DNA of 64,000 nucleotides from Pseudomonas sp. CFII64 (GTDB lineage Bacteria > Pseudomonadota > Gammaproteobacteria > Pseudomonadales > Pseudomonadaceae). The DNA lies in NCBI RefSeq assembly GCF_000416235.1, contig NZ_ATLO01000015.1, positions 1 to 64,000 on the forward strand, written 5' to 3'. A program made the position numbers and the translations under genes. Positions 1-8,596 of this stretch are shown piece by piece; the first letter of the stretch is position 1; every line of letters begins with the position of its first letter. Under the pieces are notes generated by a model. The model had not been told where the DNA came from and did no database searches. It saw only the letters and a list, made by a program, of their open reading frames with translations.

Positions 1-6
1 GCTCTC

Positions 7-98
7 GTAGGAGCGGCTTTAGCCGCGAGAGGCATTCTCCCGGCTGAAGCCGGTCCTACGGTCGATTAGCGGGCAAGCCGCCCGCTCGCTCCAACGCT
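7..98. repeat. cluster of REP-type palindromes
   Basis: Positions 7-30 and 38-60 are two inverted copies of a short palindrome (GTAGGAnCGGCTT...AGCCG type). A third palindrome of a different type (GCGGGCAAGCC) follows at about 68-98, reaching the stop of the lipoprotein gene. The paired inverted arrangement is that of a Pseudomonas REPIN. The same two repeat types recur elsewhere in this window. No protein is encoded here. Confidence 0.75.
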
Positions 99-901
99 CA
101 AGGCGTAGGCGTGGTTTCCGGCGTGGCTGGCGCGGTCTCAACAGGCGCTGGTTCGGCCTGGAAGGATTCAGAGGCTGCGGGTGCAGGCATCGGCTGACTG
201 GTTTCCACAGCGGGCGCTGCGACTGGCTCAGCCTTTGGTGCTTCTTCAGCAGCCTTGGTTTCAGCAGGCTTGACGTCGGCAGGCTTGGGCTCGGTAAGCG
301 CAGCAGGTTTGGCGACTGGCTCAGGCACGCCAAGGTCGGTCTTTGGCTTTTCCTTGATATGCGCGGCTTTCTTCGCTTCTGGCGGCAGGAAGTTTTCCAC
401 CAGGATAAAGAAGCGGTCGTAAAACTTGTCCGACGCCACGGTCTCGCTGGCGACCTTGACCATCGAGTCGTCCGTCGAGCCGATCGGCATCGACACCGAA
501 CCCAGCACGCCGACACCCACGCTCGCGGAGTTGTTGGTCTTTTTCAGCGCGTAGCGGTCCTGCAAGGCATTGGCAAACATGGTCGAGCTGTTTTCGGTGC
601 CATCAGCGGCGCAGACCACATTGAAGCTGATCTCCATATGGGTTTCGCCGGTTTGCTGGAAGCTTTTGTGCCCGCTGATCATCTTCGGGTCACTGCTGGT
701 GATGATATAGCCCTGACTGAGCAAGGCACGGCGCGCCGCTTCACAGGAGGCGGAGTCAGTCACGGGGTAGGCTCTGGAAAAAGTCCCCGCATCATCAAAG
801 TTTTCATGCTCATACACGGCGGTCTTCTTTGCCGAACAGCCTGCGGCGGCCAGCAGGGCAAATGCCCAGCACGCGGTACGAAAGCTAAATAATTTTGGCA
901 T
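98..901 (-). CDS. DUF2242-type lipoprotein
   Basis: A 267-residue protein of unknown function that I place in the DUF2242 family. It opens with a basic n-region and a hydrophobic stretch ending in a lipobox (LAAAGC near residues 18-23), so it should be lipidated and anchored in the envelope. The middle is a compact domain of about 150 residues. The last 80 residues are a low-complexity tail of Ala, Pro, Glu and Lys, likely disordered. I start at the ATG at 901, which has an AGGA sequence about 8 bases upstream, rather than the TTG one codon earlier. The gene stands alone between REP repeats and a LysR gene. The lipoprotein call is firm; the family name is from memory. Confidence 0.8.
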   Translation of the reverse strand: MPKLFSFRTACWAFALLAAAGCSAKKTAVYEHENFDDAGTFSRAYPVTDSASCEAARRALLSQGYIITSSDPKMISGHKSFQQTGETHMEISFNVVCAADGTENSSTMFANALQDRYALKKTNNSASVGVGVLGSVSMPIGSTDDSMVKVASETVASDKFYDRFFILVENFLPPEAKKAAHIKEKPKTDLGVPEPVAKPAALTEPKPADVKPAETKAAEEAPKAEPVAAPAVETSQPMPAPAASESFQAEPAPVETAPATPETTPTP

Positions 902-983
902 CAAGAATCCTGGAGGAGATAACGGTCAGCAGTACTGCAGACTTGGAAAACATCGGCAAGTCTGCAACAAGGCAGGCGCGGGA

Positions 984-1934
984 TCAACGCACAGATTGAA
1001 AGGATCTTGTTACAACCGGCAAAGCGGCAAAATGATCACTGTCCCACGCAGGTGCGGGGGCAAACCGTTGAGCCAGAAAGTCGAGCATGGCGCGCAACGC
1101 TGACGACATGTGTTTACGCGAGGCATACACCGCGAAAATGCTCAACTCCATCGGTTGGTAATCCGTCAGCAGCGCGACCAGCTGACCTTGCCTGATGAGC
1201 GGCGCTGCCAGATAAGTCGGCAACAACGCCACTCCCGCGTCGCACAGCGCAGCCTGCATTGTGGTGATCGAATCATTGCTGCTGAGATTGCCCTTCACCG
1301 CGACGCTCTGTGGCACGCCCTTGCGGGTAAAGTGCCACAGACTGCTGCTGTGATAGGAATGGGTCAGGCAGTTATGCAGTGTCAGGTCTTCGATCACCCT
1401 GGGTGCTGAATGCATCCTCAGGTAATCCGGTGAGGCACAAACCACCGAACGGCAGGTGGTCAAGCGCCGTGCAATCAGATTGGGGTCCAACTCGTTAGTG
1501 ATACGAATCGCCAGATCGATGCGCTCATCGACCAGATTGACCGTGCGGTCGAGCAGCACCATGTCGACGCGGACCTGTGAGTAGCGGCCGACAAACTCAG
1601 TTATCGCGTGCATAAGCTGAGCCTGCCCAAACGAGGTACTGGCAGTAATGCGCAGCAGTCCTTTGGGCTCAACCTCCGGCGTCGCGACTACGGCGCGCAT
1701 ATCCTCAGCCAGATCAAGCATGCGCCTGCACAGGGGCAATACCTCGGTTCCTGCCGCCGTCAGGTTCAAACGGCGGGTCGTACGATGCATCAGGCGCGCG
1801 CCCGTCCAGTCCTCAAGCTCGGCGAGGAATCTGGAAATCACTGGCCTGGACAAACCAAGCTTGTCTGCGGCGGCCGTCTGGCTGCCACAGTCGACGACGG
1901 TCACAAAAGCCTGCATCGCCAACAATTTGTCCAT
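984..1934 (-). CDS. LysR-family transcriptional regulator
   Basis: A 316-residue LysR-type regulator of normal family length. Residues 1-60 form the winged helix-turn-helix DNA-binding domain (AAADKLGLSRPVISRFLAELE is the recognition segment, split here for clarity: sensor helix then SRPVISRF). From about residue 90 comes the two-lobed effector-binding domain. It is transcribed away from the MBL-fold gene that starts 104 bases upstream on the other strand. LysR proteins commonly control the divergent neighbour, so that gene is the likely target. The effector is not predictable from sequence. Confidence 0.9.
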   Translation of the reverse strand: MDKLLAMQAFVTVVDCGSQTAAADKLGLSRPVISRFLAELEDWTGARLMHRTTRRLNLTAAGTEVLPLCRRMLDLAEDMRAVVATPEVEPKGLLRITASTSFGQAQLMHAITEFVGRYSQVRVDMVLLDRTVNLVDERIDLAIRITNELDPNLIARRLTTCRSVVCASPDYLRMHSAPRVIEDLTLHNCLTHSYHSSSLWHFTRKGVPQSVAVKGNLSSNDSITTMQAALCDAGVALLPTYLAAPLIRQGQLVALLTDYQPMELSIFAVYASRKHMSSALRAMLDFLAQRFAPAPAWDSDHFAALPVVTRSFQSVR

Positions 1935-2038
1935 GATTCGACCGTTTTTAGAAACAAATCTGCCGCCAATCTAGCGTTTTTCGATCGATAAATCTCAACT
2001 AATGTGCCGACTCCCAACCAGACAATATGGAACTCGAC
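1935..2038. promoter_or_regulatory. divergent LysR / MBL control region
   Basis: This 104-base gap separates two divergently transcribed genes and must hold both promoters and any LysR operator. It is AT-richer than its surroundings. A near-palindrome GTTTTTAGAAAC lies at about 1949-1960 and is a plausible LysR-type site; no stronger operator can be pointed out by eye. Confidence 0.4.
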
Positions 2039-2917
2039 ATGCTACCGCTCCCCGCACGACGGCTTTTGGCCACTTTCGCCCTGCTCGGGCTCGCAGGCTC
2101 CGCTCTGGCGGCACAGCCGTTGAAACTGGACATTTACAACCCGGGTGATGAGGCCATCTTTCCGGTCTCCTCGGTGCTGGTGACTGGCGAGAAGGACGCC
2201 ATTCTGATCGATGCTCAATTTGCCAAACCCCAGGCTGAGCAGATCGTCGAAACAATCCGCAAGAGCGGCAAGAATCTGACCACCATTTACATCAGTCATG
2301 GCGACCCGGACTTCTATTTTGGCTTGCAAACCTTCACCGAGGCCTTCCCCAACGCCAGGGTCGTGGCCAGCGCCCAGACCGTAGCCCATATCAAGGAAAC
2401 CAAGGATGCCAAGCTCGCCTACTGGGGACCAAAACTTGGTGCTGGCGCGCCCGACAAGGTCATTGTTCCTGAAGTGCTTCAGGGCAACGAACTGAAGCTT
2501 GAAGGCCAGAAACTGCAAATCATCGGCCTGGACGGTCCACAGCCGGATCGCACGTTCGTGTGGATCCCCTCAATCAAGGCCGTGATGGGTGGCGTGGTGC
2601 TGTCCAACAATATTCACGTATGGATGGCGGACACCCAAAGCGCAAAATCCCATCAGGATTGGCTGGCGACGCTGGCGGCGATCGAAAAACTGCAGCCTGC
2701 GACCATTGTGCCCGGTCATTTCCTGCCGGGTGAGCTGAAGCCGAATCAATCGCCCGACTTTACCGCGCGCTATATCAAAACCTTCGACGCCGAAACGACC
2801 AAGGCCAAAGACTCCGTCGCACTGATTGAAGCGATGAAAGCGCACTACCCAAAGCTGGCGGATGAATCGTCACTGGTACTGAGCGCGAAAGTGGCCAAGG
2901 GTGAGATGAAGTGGTAG
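2039..2917 (+). CDS. periplasmic MBL-fold protein with altered metal motif
   Basis: A 292-residue protein of the metallo-beta-lactamase fold with an N-terminal signal peptide (hydrophobic core at residues 9-22, cleavage near ALAA-Q), so it acts in the periplasm. The usual metal motif HxHxDH is replaced by H87-G-D89-P-D91-F92: the first His and the Asp remain, while the second and third His are Asp and Phe. Later candidate ligands are Asp166, His193 (NIHVW) and His227 (VPGHF). I recall homologues in Pseudomonas with the same SHGDPDFYFG signature, so it is probably a family trait rather than decay. Start 2039 has GGAA at a good distance; 2027 is the alternative. The substrate is unknown, and regulation by the divergent LysR protein is likely. 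Confidence 0.8.
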   Translation: MLPLPARRLLATFALLGLAGSALAAQPLKLDIYNPGDEAIFPVSSVLVTGEKDAILIDAQFAKPQAEQIVETIRKSGKNLTTIYISHGDPDFYFGLQTFTEAFPNARVVASAQTVAHIKETKDAKLAYWGPKLGAGAPDKVIVPEVLQGNELKLEGQKLQIIGLDGPQPDRTFVWIPSIKAVMGGVVLSNNIHVWMADTQSAKSHQDWLATLAAIEKLQPATIVPGHFLPGELKPNQSPDFTARYIKTFDAETTKAKDSVALIEAMKAHYPKLADESSLVLSAKVAKGEMKW

Positions 2918-2945
2918 AGCGTTTTGACATGCCTGAGATGGACTA

Positions 2946-2980
2946 GTAGGCGCGAGGCTTGCCCGCGAATCAGACGCTAC
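2946..2980. repeat. single REP-type half element
   Basis: GAGGCTTGCCCGCGAA at about 2954-2969 is one arm of the second REP family in this window (compare 54573-54656, where both arms are present). It stands alone just downstream of the MBL-fold gene. Confidence 0.45.
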
Positions 2981-3009
2981 GGTGACCCAACTCTACCGAA
3001 ATCAGGCAA

Positions 3010-3043
3010 AAAAAAGCGACCCGTTAAGGTCGCTTTCTTTTTT
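3010..3043. terminator. bidirectional rho-independent terminator
   Basis: A GCGACC/GGTCGC stem with a short loop is flanked by an A-run on the left and a T-rich run on the right. It can end the MBL-fold transcript on the plus strand and the tRNA operon on the minus strand. Confidence 0.85.
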
Positions 3044-3078
3044 CGCTTCAAGGAGTTCAAGGGCCTCGAAGCTATGTA

Positions 3079-3155
3079 TGGCGCAGCGGACGGGACTCGA
3101 ACCCGCGACCCCCGGCGTGACAGGCCGGTATTCTAACCGACTGAACTACCGCTGC
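3079..3155 (-). tRNA. tRNA-Asp (GTC)
   Basis: A 77-nt cloverleaf on the minus strand with encoded CCA. The acceptor stem pairs GCAGCGG with CCGCTGC, the T-arm contains GGTTCGAGTCC and the anticodon loop reads CTGTCAC, giving anticodon GTC. It is the last gene of a three-tRNA operon and is identical to the copy at 3285-3361. Confidence 0.97.
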
Positions 3156-3284
3156 GTATCGCTCGGACTTGCATCCGTTTGAACCTGTTGAAACAGATTT
3201 TCGAGAATCTGTTTCGTTGTAACCCTGATTGATCAGCCTTGAGGCTTTTCAATCGCAGACCGGGCTGACCCGATCCGTAAAATA

Positions 3285-3361
3285 TGGCGCAGCGGACGGG
3301 ACTCGAACCCGCGACCCCCGGCGTGACAGGCCGGTATTCTAACCGACTGAACTACCGCTGC
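3285..3361 (-). tRNA. tRNA-Asp (GTC), second copy
   Basis: Same 77-nt sequence as the tRNA-Asp at 3079-3155, with encoded CCA and anticodon GTC. The two copies are separated by 129 bases and share one upstream promoter with tRNA-Val. Confidence 0.97.
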
Positions 3362-3420
3362 TTGTCGGTGGACTTGCGTCCGGTGCTGCTATCAAACCTT
3401 GTAGCTTGAAACTCACGAAG

Positions 3421-3496
3421 TGGTGGGTGATGACGGGATCGAACCGCCGACCCGCTGCTTGTAAGGCAGCTGCTCTCCCAGCTGAGCTAATCACCC
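3421..3496 (-). tRNA. tRNA-Val (TAC)
   Basis: A 76-nt cloverleaf on the minus strand with encoded CCA. The acceptor stem is GGGTGAT/ATCACCC and the anticodon loop CTTACAA gives anticodon TAC. It is the first gene of the tRNA operon, directly behind a strong promoter. Confidence 0.97.
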
Positions 3497-3517
3497 TTTG
3501 CTTCGTTGAGGCCGCGA

Positions 3518-3546
3518 AATTTACGCACCTAACGAACCTAAGTCAA
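3518..3546 (-). promoter_or_regulatory. sigma-70 promoter of the tRNA operon
   Basis: Read on the minus strand: TTGACT at 3546-3541, a 17-base spacer, then TAAATT at 3523-3518. A GC-rich CGCGG stretch follows where transcription should begin, which is typical of stringently controlled stable-RNA promoters. It faces tRNA-Val. Confidence 0.8.
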
Positions 3547-3614
3547 TAGCCTGCTTGAAGTTTTTTTCAGAGACGGCTTTTAGCGACAACTTCCCAGCTA
3601 CGAGCCAGACGAAG

Positions 3615-3640
3615 AAAAGGCGCAATTTCTCGCGCCTTTG
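3615..3640 (-). terminator. terminator of the metZ/SDR transcript
   Basis: A perfect AAAGGCGC/GCGCCTTT hairpin followed on the minus strand by a T-rich CTTTTCTTC run. It lies about 75 bases beyond the stop of the SDR gene, the last gene of a long minus-strand run. A REP remnant (about 3680-3708) lies between the stop codon and the hairpin. Confidence 0.7.
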
Positions 3641-3712
3641 CCAACTCTGCACAGATCACAACGCCATCAGCGCCTGACCGGTAGCCTCGCGAATAAATTC
3701 GCTCCTACAGCT

Positions 3713-4492
3713 TCACTCCACATAAACCATTTTGCGGGTCATGCCGCCGTCGACCACGAACTCCTGCCCGGTAATGAAACCGGCATTGCGCGACAGCAGC
3801 CAGGCCACCATTGCAGCCACGTCCTCTACATTGCCTACCCTGCCCGCCGGATGCTGCGCATGATCGGCCTCAGAGAGCGGCTCAGCGCGGCGCACGGAGG
3901 GGTCGCGAACGTCGATCCAGCCGGGGCTTACCGCATTGACCCTGATTTCCGGGCCCAGACTGATCGCCAGGGCGTGAGTCAACGCCAGCAAACCGCCCTT
4001 GCTGGCCGCGTAAGCTTCCGTATCGGGTTCTGATTGACGAGCGCGCGTCGAGGTCAGGTTGACGATGCTGCCGCAGTGAGCACGCAGGTACGGCGCGCAG
4101 TGCTTGGCCAGCAGCATCGGACCATTGAGGTTGACGGCCAGCACACGATTCCAGTGGGCAAGGCTCAGGCTTTCGAGAGTGGTGTTGCGTGGATCGGCCA
4201 CCGCAGCGTTGCAGACCAGTGCGTCCAGACGCCCGAAGCGTCCGATTACCTCGGCGACGCCCGCCGCAACCTGTTCTTCGCTGGCCACATCCATGCCAAC
4301 GAACAATGCGTTCTCGCCGAGCGCTTCGGTCACCCGTAACCCACGGGCGCGATCAACGTCGGCGAGCACGACCTGCCAGCCCTCGGTAATCAGCCAGGCA
4401 GCGATGCCCAGACCGATCCCGCGTGCCGCACCGGTAACCAAGGCCACCCGACCATTGCTGGCGCTGGCGGCCTCCATCACCCAATCGCTCAC
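3713..4492 (-). CDS. SDR-family oxidoreductase
   Basis: A 259-residue classical short-chain dehydrogenase/reductase, NAD(P)-dependent and cytosolic. The cofactor motif TGAARGIG is at residues 20-27, the NAA(V) motif near 95-98, and the catalytic Ser148, Tyr161 and Lys165 (YAASK) are intact. Its start overlaps the metZ stop by 4 bases (ATGA), so translation is coupled to a methionine-synthesis gene. The same pairing is known from other pseudomonads. The substrate is unknown, and nothing in the sequence ties it to methionine metabolism beyond the neighbour. Confidence 0.9.
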   Translation of the reverse strand: MSDWVMEAASASNGRVALVTGAARGIGLGIAAWLITEGWQVVLADVDRARGLRVTEALGENALFVGMDVASEEQVAAGVAEVIGRFGRLDALVCNAAVADPRNTTLESLSLAHWNRVLAVNLNGPMLLAKHCAPYLRAHCGSIVNLTSTRARQSEPDTEAYAASKGGLLALTHALAISLGPEIRVNAVSPGWIDVRDPSVRRAEPLSEADHAQHPAGRVGNVEDVAAMVAWLLSRNAGFITGQEFVVDGGMTRKMVYVE

Positions 4493-5700
4493 AATGCCGC
4501 CAGACCACGCGCCAGATCGGCTTTGAGGTCGGCAACATCTTCCAGCCCGACCGCAACGCGAATCAGGCTGTCACGAATACCCGCCGCTTCCCGCTCCTGC
4601 GGCGCCAGACGTCCGTGAGACGTGGTGCTCGGGTGGGTGATGGTGGTTTTGCTGTCACCCAGGTTGGCCGTGATGGAGATCAGGCGAGTGGCATCGATGA
4701 AACGCCACGCGCCATCTTTGCCACCTTTGACTTCAAAACTGACCACGGCACCAAAGCCTTTCTGCTGGCGTTGAGCCAGAGCATGCTGCGGATGGCTCTT
4801 GAGACCGGCGTAGTGCACCTTCTCGATGCCGTCCTGCTGCTCCAGCCACTCGGCCAGTTCAAGGGCACTGGCGCAATGAGCGCGCATGCGCAGGTTCAAG
4901 GTTTCAAGGCCCTTGAGGAAAATCCAGGCATTGAAGGGGCTCAGGGTCGGCCCGGCGGTGCGCAGGAAACCTACGACTTCCTTCATCTGCTCGCTGCGTC
5001 CGGCAACCACGCCGCCCATGCAACGACCCTGGCCGTCGATGAACTTGGTGGCCGAATGCACCACCACGTCGGCACCCAGCAGCAACGGTTGTTGCAGCGC
5101 CGGGGTACAGAAGCAGTTATCCACCACCAGCATCGCGCCCTTGGCGTGGGCGATTTCGGCCAGGGCCGCGATATCCACCAATTCAGCCAGTGGATTGGAC
5201 GGCGACTCGACGAACAGCAATTTGGTGTTGGACTTGATGGCCGCATCCCAGCCCGCCAGCTCGGCCAGCGGCACGTAGTCGACTTCGACGCCAAAGCGTT
5301 TGAAGTACTTCTCGAACAGGCTGATGGTCGAACCGAACACACTGCGCGATACCAGTACATGGTCGCCCGCGCTGCACAGACTCATGACAGTGGCCAGAAT
5401 GGCCGCCATGCCCGTCGCCGTCGCTACCGCCTGCTCTGCGCCTTCCAGCGCGGCGATGCGCTCTTCGAAGGAGCGCACGGTCGGGTTGGTGTAGCGCGAG
5501 TAAACGTTGCCCGGCACCTCACCGGCGAAACGCGCGGCCGCGTCGGCGGCCGTGCGGAACACGTAACTGGAGGTGAAGAACATCGGATCGCCGTGCTCGC
5601 CTTCCGGCGTGCGGTGTTGGCCTGCCCGTACGGCGAGGGTATCGAAACCCACGCCTTCAAGATCGCTGTCCAGCCGACCGGCATCCCATTCCTGAGTCAT
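4489..5700 (-). CDS. metZ: O-succinylhomoserine sulfhydrylase
   Basis: A 403-residue PLP enzyme of the Cys/Met metabolism family. It makes homocysteine directly from O-succinylhomoserine and sulfide, the main methionine route in Pseudomonas. The phosphate-binding YSRYTNPT is at residues 67-74, and the PLP lysine is Lys219 in the SATKF motif. Length and the position beside purF match metZ of other pseudomonads. It is followed by the SDR gene with a 4-base overlap and preceded by purF with an 18-base gap. Confidence 0.95.
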   Translation of the reverse strand: MTQEWDAGRLDSDLEGVGFDTLAVRAGQHRTPEGEHGDPMFFTSSYVFRTAADAAARFAGEVPGNVYSRYTNPTVRSFEERIAALEGAEQAVATATGMAAILATVMSLCSAGDHVLVSRSVFGSTISLFEKYFKRFGVEVDYVPLAELAGWDAAIKSNTKLLFVESPSNPLAELVDIAALAEIAHAKGAMLVVDNCFCTPALQQPLLLGADVVVHSATKFIDGQGRCMGGVVAGRSEQMKEVVGFLRTAGPTLSPFNAWIFLKGLETLNLRMRAHCASALELAEWLEQQDGIEKVHYAGLKSHPQHALAQRQQKGFGAVVSFEVKGGKDGAWRFIDATRLISITANLGDSKTTITHPSTTSHGRLAPQEREAAGIRDSLIRVAVGLEDVADLKADLARGLAAL

Positions 5701-5719
5701 GCCGCGCCCTCCCTGATGA

Positions 5720-7228
5720 TTAGTTGTTGTACAGATCGATAATCGCGCTCACGGCCTGGGTCTTGACCTTGGAGGCGTCATTGCGCGCCTGCTCGATCTT
5801 GTTCAGGTAATGCTCGTCGATGTCACCGGTCACGTACTTGCCGTCGAATACCGAGCAATCGAAGTTGTCGATCTTGATCTTTTTGCTGCCACTGACCGCT
5901 TCGATCAGGTCACTCAAGTCCTGATAGATCAACCAGTCGGCACCGATCAGATCAGCGACGTCCTGAGTGGTGCGATTGTGGGCGATCAGCTCGTGAGCGC
6001 TCGGCATGTCGATGCCATAGACGTTCGGATAGCGAACCGCCGGAGCCGCCGAGCAGAAGTAAACGTTCTTGGCGCCCGCTTCGCGTGCCATCTGGATGAT
6101 CTGCTTGCAGGTGGTGCCACGCACGATGGAGTCATCCACCAGCATCACGTTCTTGCCGCGAAATTCCAGCTCGATGGCGTTGAGCTTCTGGCGTACGGAT
6201 TTTTTCCGCGCGGCCTGGCCGGGCATGATAAACGTGCGGCCGATATAACGGTTCTTGACGAAGCCTTCGCGGAACTTGACGCCCAGGTGATTGGCCAGCT
6301 CAAGAGCGGCGGTACGGCTGGTGTCAGGAATCGGGATAACCACGTCGATGTCGTGATCCGGACGCTCGCGCAGGATCTTGTCGGCCAGCTTCTCGCCCAT
6401 GCGCAGACGCGCCTTGTAGACCGAGATGCCGTCGATGATCGAGTCCGGACGCGCCAGATAGACGTGTTCGAAGATGCACGGCGCATATTTCGGGTTGGCA
6501 GCACATTGACGAGTATGCAGCTTGCCGTCTTCGGTGATGTAAACCGCTTCGCCCGGCGCCAGGTCACGAATCAGCGTGAAGCCCAGAACGTCCAGGGAAA
6601 CGCTTTCCGAGGCGATCATGTACTCGACGCCTTCGTCGGTATGACGCTGGCCGAACACGATCGGGCGAATGGCGTCCGGGTCACGGAAACCAACGATGCC
6701 GTAACCGGTGATCATCGCGACGACGGCATAGCCGCCACGGCAACGATTGTGCACGTCGGCCACGGCCGCGAAGACGTCTTCTTCGGTGGGCTGCAACTTG
6801 CCGCGCCGGGCCAGCTCATGGGCGAAGACGTTGAGCAGCACTTCAGAATCGGAATTGGTGTTGACGTGGCGCAGGTCGGATTCGTAAATCTCCTTGGCCA
6901 GTTGCTCGACGTTGGTCAGGTTGCCGTTGTGGGCCAACGTGATGCCATACGGCGAGTTGACATAGAACGGCTGGGCCTCGGCTGAGGTCGAGCTGCCTGC
7001 TGTCGGGTAACGCACATGGCCAATGCCCATATGTCCGACCAGGCGCTGCATATGCCGCTGGTGGAATACGTCACGAACCAAACCATTGTCCTTGCGCAGG
7101 AATAACCGGCCATCGTGACTGGTTACGATACCGGCAGCGTCCTGGCCGCGGTGCTGGAGGACGGTTAGCGCGTCATACAGCGCCTGATTGACATTCGACT
7201 TACCAACGATACCGACGATGCCACACAT
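5720..7228 (-). CDS. purF: amidophosphoribosyltransferase
   Basis: A 502-residue enzyme for the first committed step of purine synthesis: PRPP plus glutamine to phosphoribosylamine. I start at the ATG at 7228 so that Cys2 becomes the N-terminal nucleophile of the glutamine amidotransferase domain (MCGIVGIVG); an ATG three codons upstream would bury it. The C-terminal half is a phosphoribosyltransferase domain with the PRPP loop [13 protein letters not shown]. The gene follows cvpA by about 12 bases, the same cvpA-purF pairing as in Escherichia coli, and lies just before metZ. Confidence 0.97.
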   Translation of the reverse strand: MCGIVGIVGKSNVNQALYDALTVLQHRGQDAAGIVTSHDGRLFLRKDNGLVRDVFHQRHMQRLVGHMGIGHVRYPTAGSSTSAEAQPFYVNSPYGITLAHNGNLTNVEQLAKEIYESDLRHVNTNSDSEVLLNVFAHELARRGKLQPTEEDVFAAVADVHNRCRGGYAVVAMITGYGIVGFRDPDAIRPIVFGQRHTDEGVEYMIASESVSLDVLGFTLIRDLAPGEAVYITEDGKLHTRQCAANPKYAPCIFEHVYLARPDSIIDGISVYKARLRMGEKLADKILRERPDHDIDVVIPIPDTSRTAALELANHLGVKFREGFVKNRYIGRTFIMPGQAARKKSVRQKLNAIELEFRGKNVMLVDDSIVRGTTCKQIIQMAREAGAKNVYFCSAAPAVRYPNVYGIDMPSAHELIAHNRTTQDVADLIGADWLIYQDLSDLIEAVSGSKKIKIDNFDCSVFDGKYVTGDIDEHYLNKIEQARNDASKVKTQAVSAIIDLYNN

Positions 7229-7240
7229 GCGACACAACCC

Positions 7241-7828
7241 CTACTTAGTGGAACTGGATTTACCGAGCACTTCCTGCGGCATTGTAGGCGGCAGAAGGTG
7301 ATCCTTGAACGGCAGATCAGCAGGTACGCTGATGCCGCTGGCGAGCCACTTGCTGGACATCCCGAGAATCAGGTTTTTCGACCAGTCAGCGACCATGAGA
7401 AATTGTGGCAACAATCTGGACTGCTGCCACCATTGATCCTGTTGCACCGGCCCCAGGCTCAACAGCCCGACCGCCACTACGACAAGCAAGCCCCCGCGCG
7501 CCGCGCCGAAGACCATGCCGAGAAAACGATCGGTCCCGGAAAGCCCGGTGACACGAATCAGTTCTCCGATGAGAAAGTTGATCATTGCGCCGACCAGCAA
7601 GGTGGCGACGAACAGAATAGTACAGGCTGCGATCACCCTGAACGAGGGTGTCTCGATATAACTGACCAGATACTGCGAAAGCCCCGCACCGAACATCCAG
7701 GCAACGACGCCTGCAATGATCCAGGTCACCAGCGACAGAGCCTCCTTGACGAAGCCGCGCTTGAGACTGATCAGAGCAGAAATGACGACAATCCCGAGGA
7801 TCGCCCAGTCGACCGGGGTAAATGGCAC
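7241..7828 (-). CDS. cvpA: CvpA family membrane protein
   Basis: A 195-residue inner-membrane protein with four predicted hydrophobic segments in the first 125 residues and a soluble C-terminal tail. CvpA was named for colicin V production in E. coli and is also linked to envelope-stress and bile tolerance; its molecular role is still unclear. It starts with GTG and lies directly upstream of purF in the same transcript. Confidence 0.92.
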   Translation of the reverse strand: MPFTPVDWAILGIVVISALISLKRGFVKEALSLVTWIIAGVVAWMFGAGLSQYLVSYIETPSFRVIAACTILFVATLLVGAMINFLIGELIRVTGLSGTDRFLGMVFGAARGGLLVVVAVGLLSLGPVQQDQWWQQSRLLPQFLMVADWSKNLILGMSSKWLASGISVPADLPFKDHLLPPTMPQEVLGKSSSTK

Positions 7829-7875
7829 GTTTGAGCCTGCGAACAGATAAGGCGGCGCATTTTAGCAGAGCGCCA

Positions 7876-7906
7876 GCCTGCCGGTAAGCGGGGATTACCG
7901 GCAGGC
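7876..7906 (-). other. intercistronic stem-loop before cvpA
   Basis: A perfect 12-bp stem (arms 7876-7887 and 7895-7906) with a 7-base loop lies between the SPOR-protein gene and cvpA, which are transcribed in the same direction. No U-run follows it on the minus strand, so it is better read as an attenuating or RNA-stabilising hairpin than as a full terminator. Confidence 0.6.
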
Positions 7907-7927
7907 CTCACATTCGCTGAAAAAGCC

Positions 7928-8596
7928 TCAGCCGCGTTCGGGCTGGAAGCGTACGACAATGCCCTTCAGCTTCTGCTGCTTGTCGAGCTGATCGCGCAGA
8001 CGATCGGCCTCGGCGCGCTCGATCAGCGGACCGACAAACACCCGATTCACGCCGTCGCCGCTGCGGATATACGCGTTATAGCCTTGGGTACGCAGGGTTT
8101 TCTGCAGGTTGTCGGCATTGGCCCGATTGGACAGGCTCGCCAGTTGCACCGACCAGCTGACCGACAGGCCATTGGCGTCGACGCCACTCGGCGTGGCCGG
8201 TTTGGTCGCGGCTTGGGCCGGGGCAGTCGCCGGAGCGGCTGGAGCCGGTGCAGCAGGCTTGGACGCTGGCTTGGCCACAGGTGCAGCAGGTGCAGGAGTG
8301 GGTTTTGCAGCGGGCGGCGCAGGCGCGATTGGCGTCGAGGGTGCCACGGCAATCTGGCCGATTTCGTCGTCGGCCGGTATCGGCTCCTGAGGCAATGCCT
8401 GAGGTTCAGGAACCGGAACCGGCTCGATCCGCACCTGAGGCGTAGGCGGTGTCTGCGGCGCAGCCGGCGCGTCGACCAGTACCCGATGCGACTCGTCCTG
8501 TTTGGTGAACAGCATTGGCAGGAAAATCACCGCCACGGCAATAAGCACCAGTGCGCCGACCATTCGCTGTTTGAATACGTTATCCAGCAGTGCCAT
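7928..8596 (-). CDS. SPOR-domain (DedD-like) cell division protein
   Basis: A 222-residue protein with one membrane segment near residues 11-29, a long Pro/Ala/Lys-rich linker (about 45-140) and a C-terminal SPOR domain (about 145-220). SPOR domains bind denuded peptidoglycan at the division septum, so it probably sits in the inner membrane with the domain in the periplasm. It occupies the dedD place between folC and cvpA and overlaps the folC end by 17 bases. Confidence 0.88.
   Translation of the reverse strand: MALLDNVFKQRMVGALVLIAVAVIFLPMLFTKQDESHRVLVDAPAAPQTPPTPQVRIEPVPVPEPQALPQEPIPADDEIGQIAVAPSTPIAPAPPAAKPTPAPAAPVAKPASKPAAPAPAAPATAPAQAATKPATPSGVDANGLSVSWSVQLASLSNRANADNLQKTLRTQGYNAYIRSGDGVNRVFVGPLIERAEADRLRDQLDKQQKLKGIVVRFQPERG

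Noticed and set aside
19..516. 165-codon frame over the end of the first lipoprotein gene
   Set aside because: It is a shadow of the low-complexity tail, rich in Arg, Ser and Pro.
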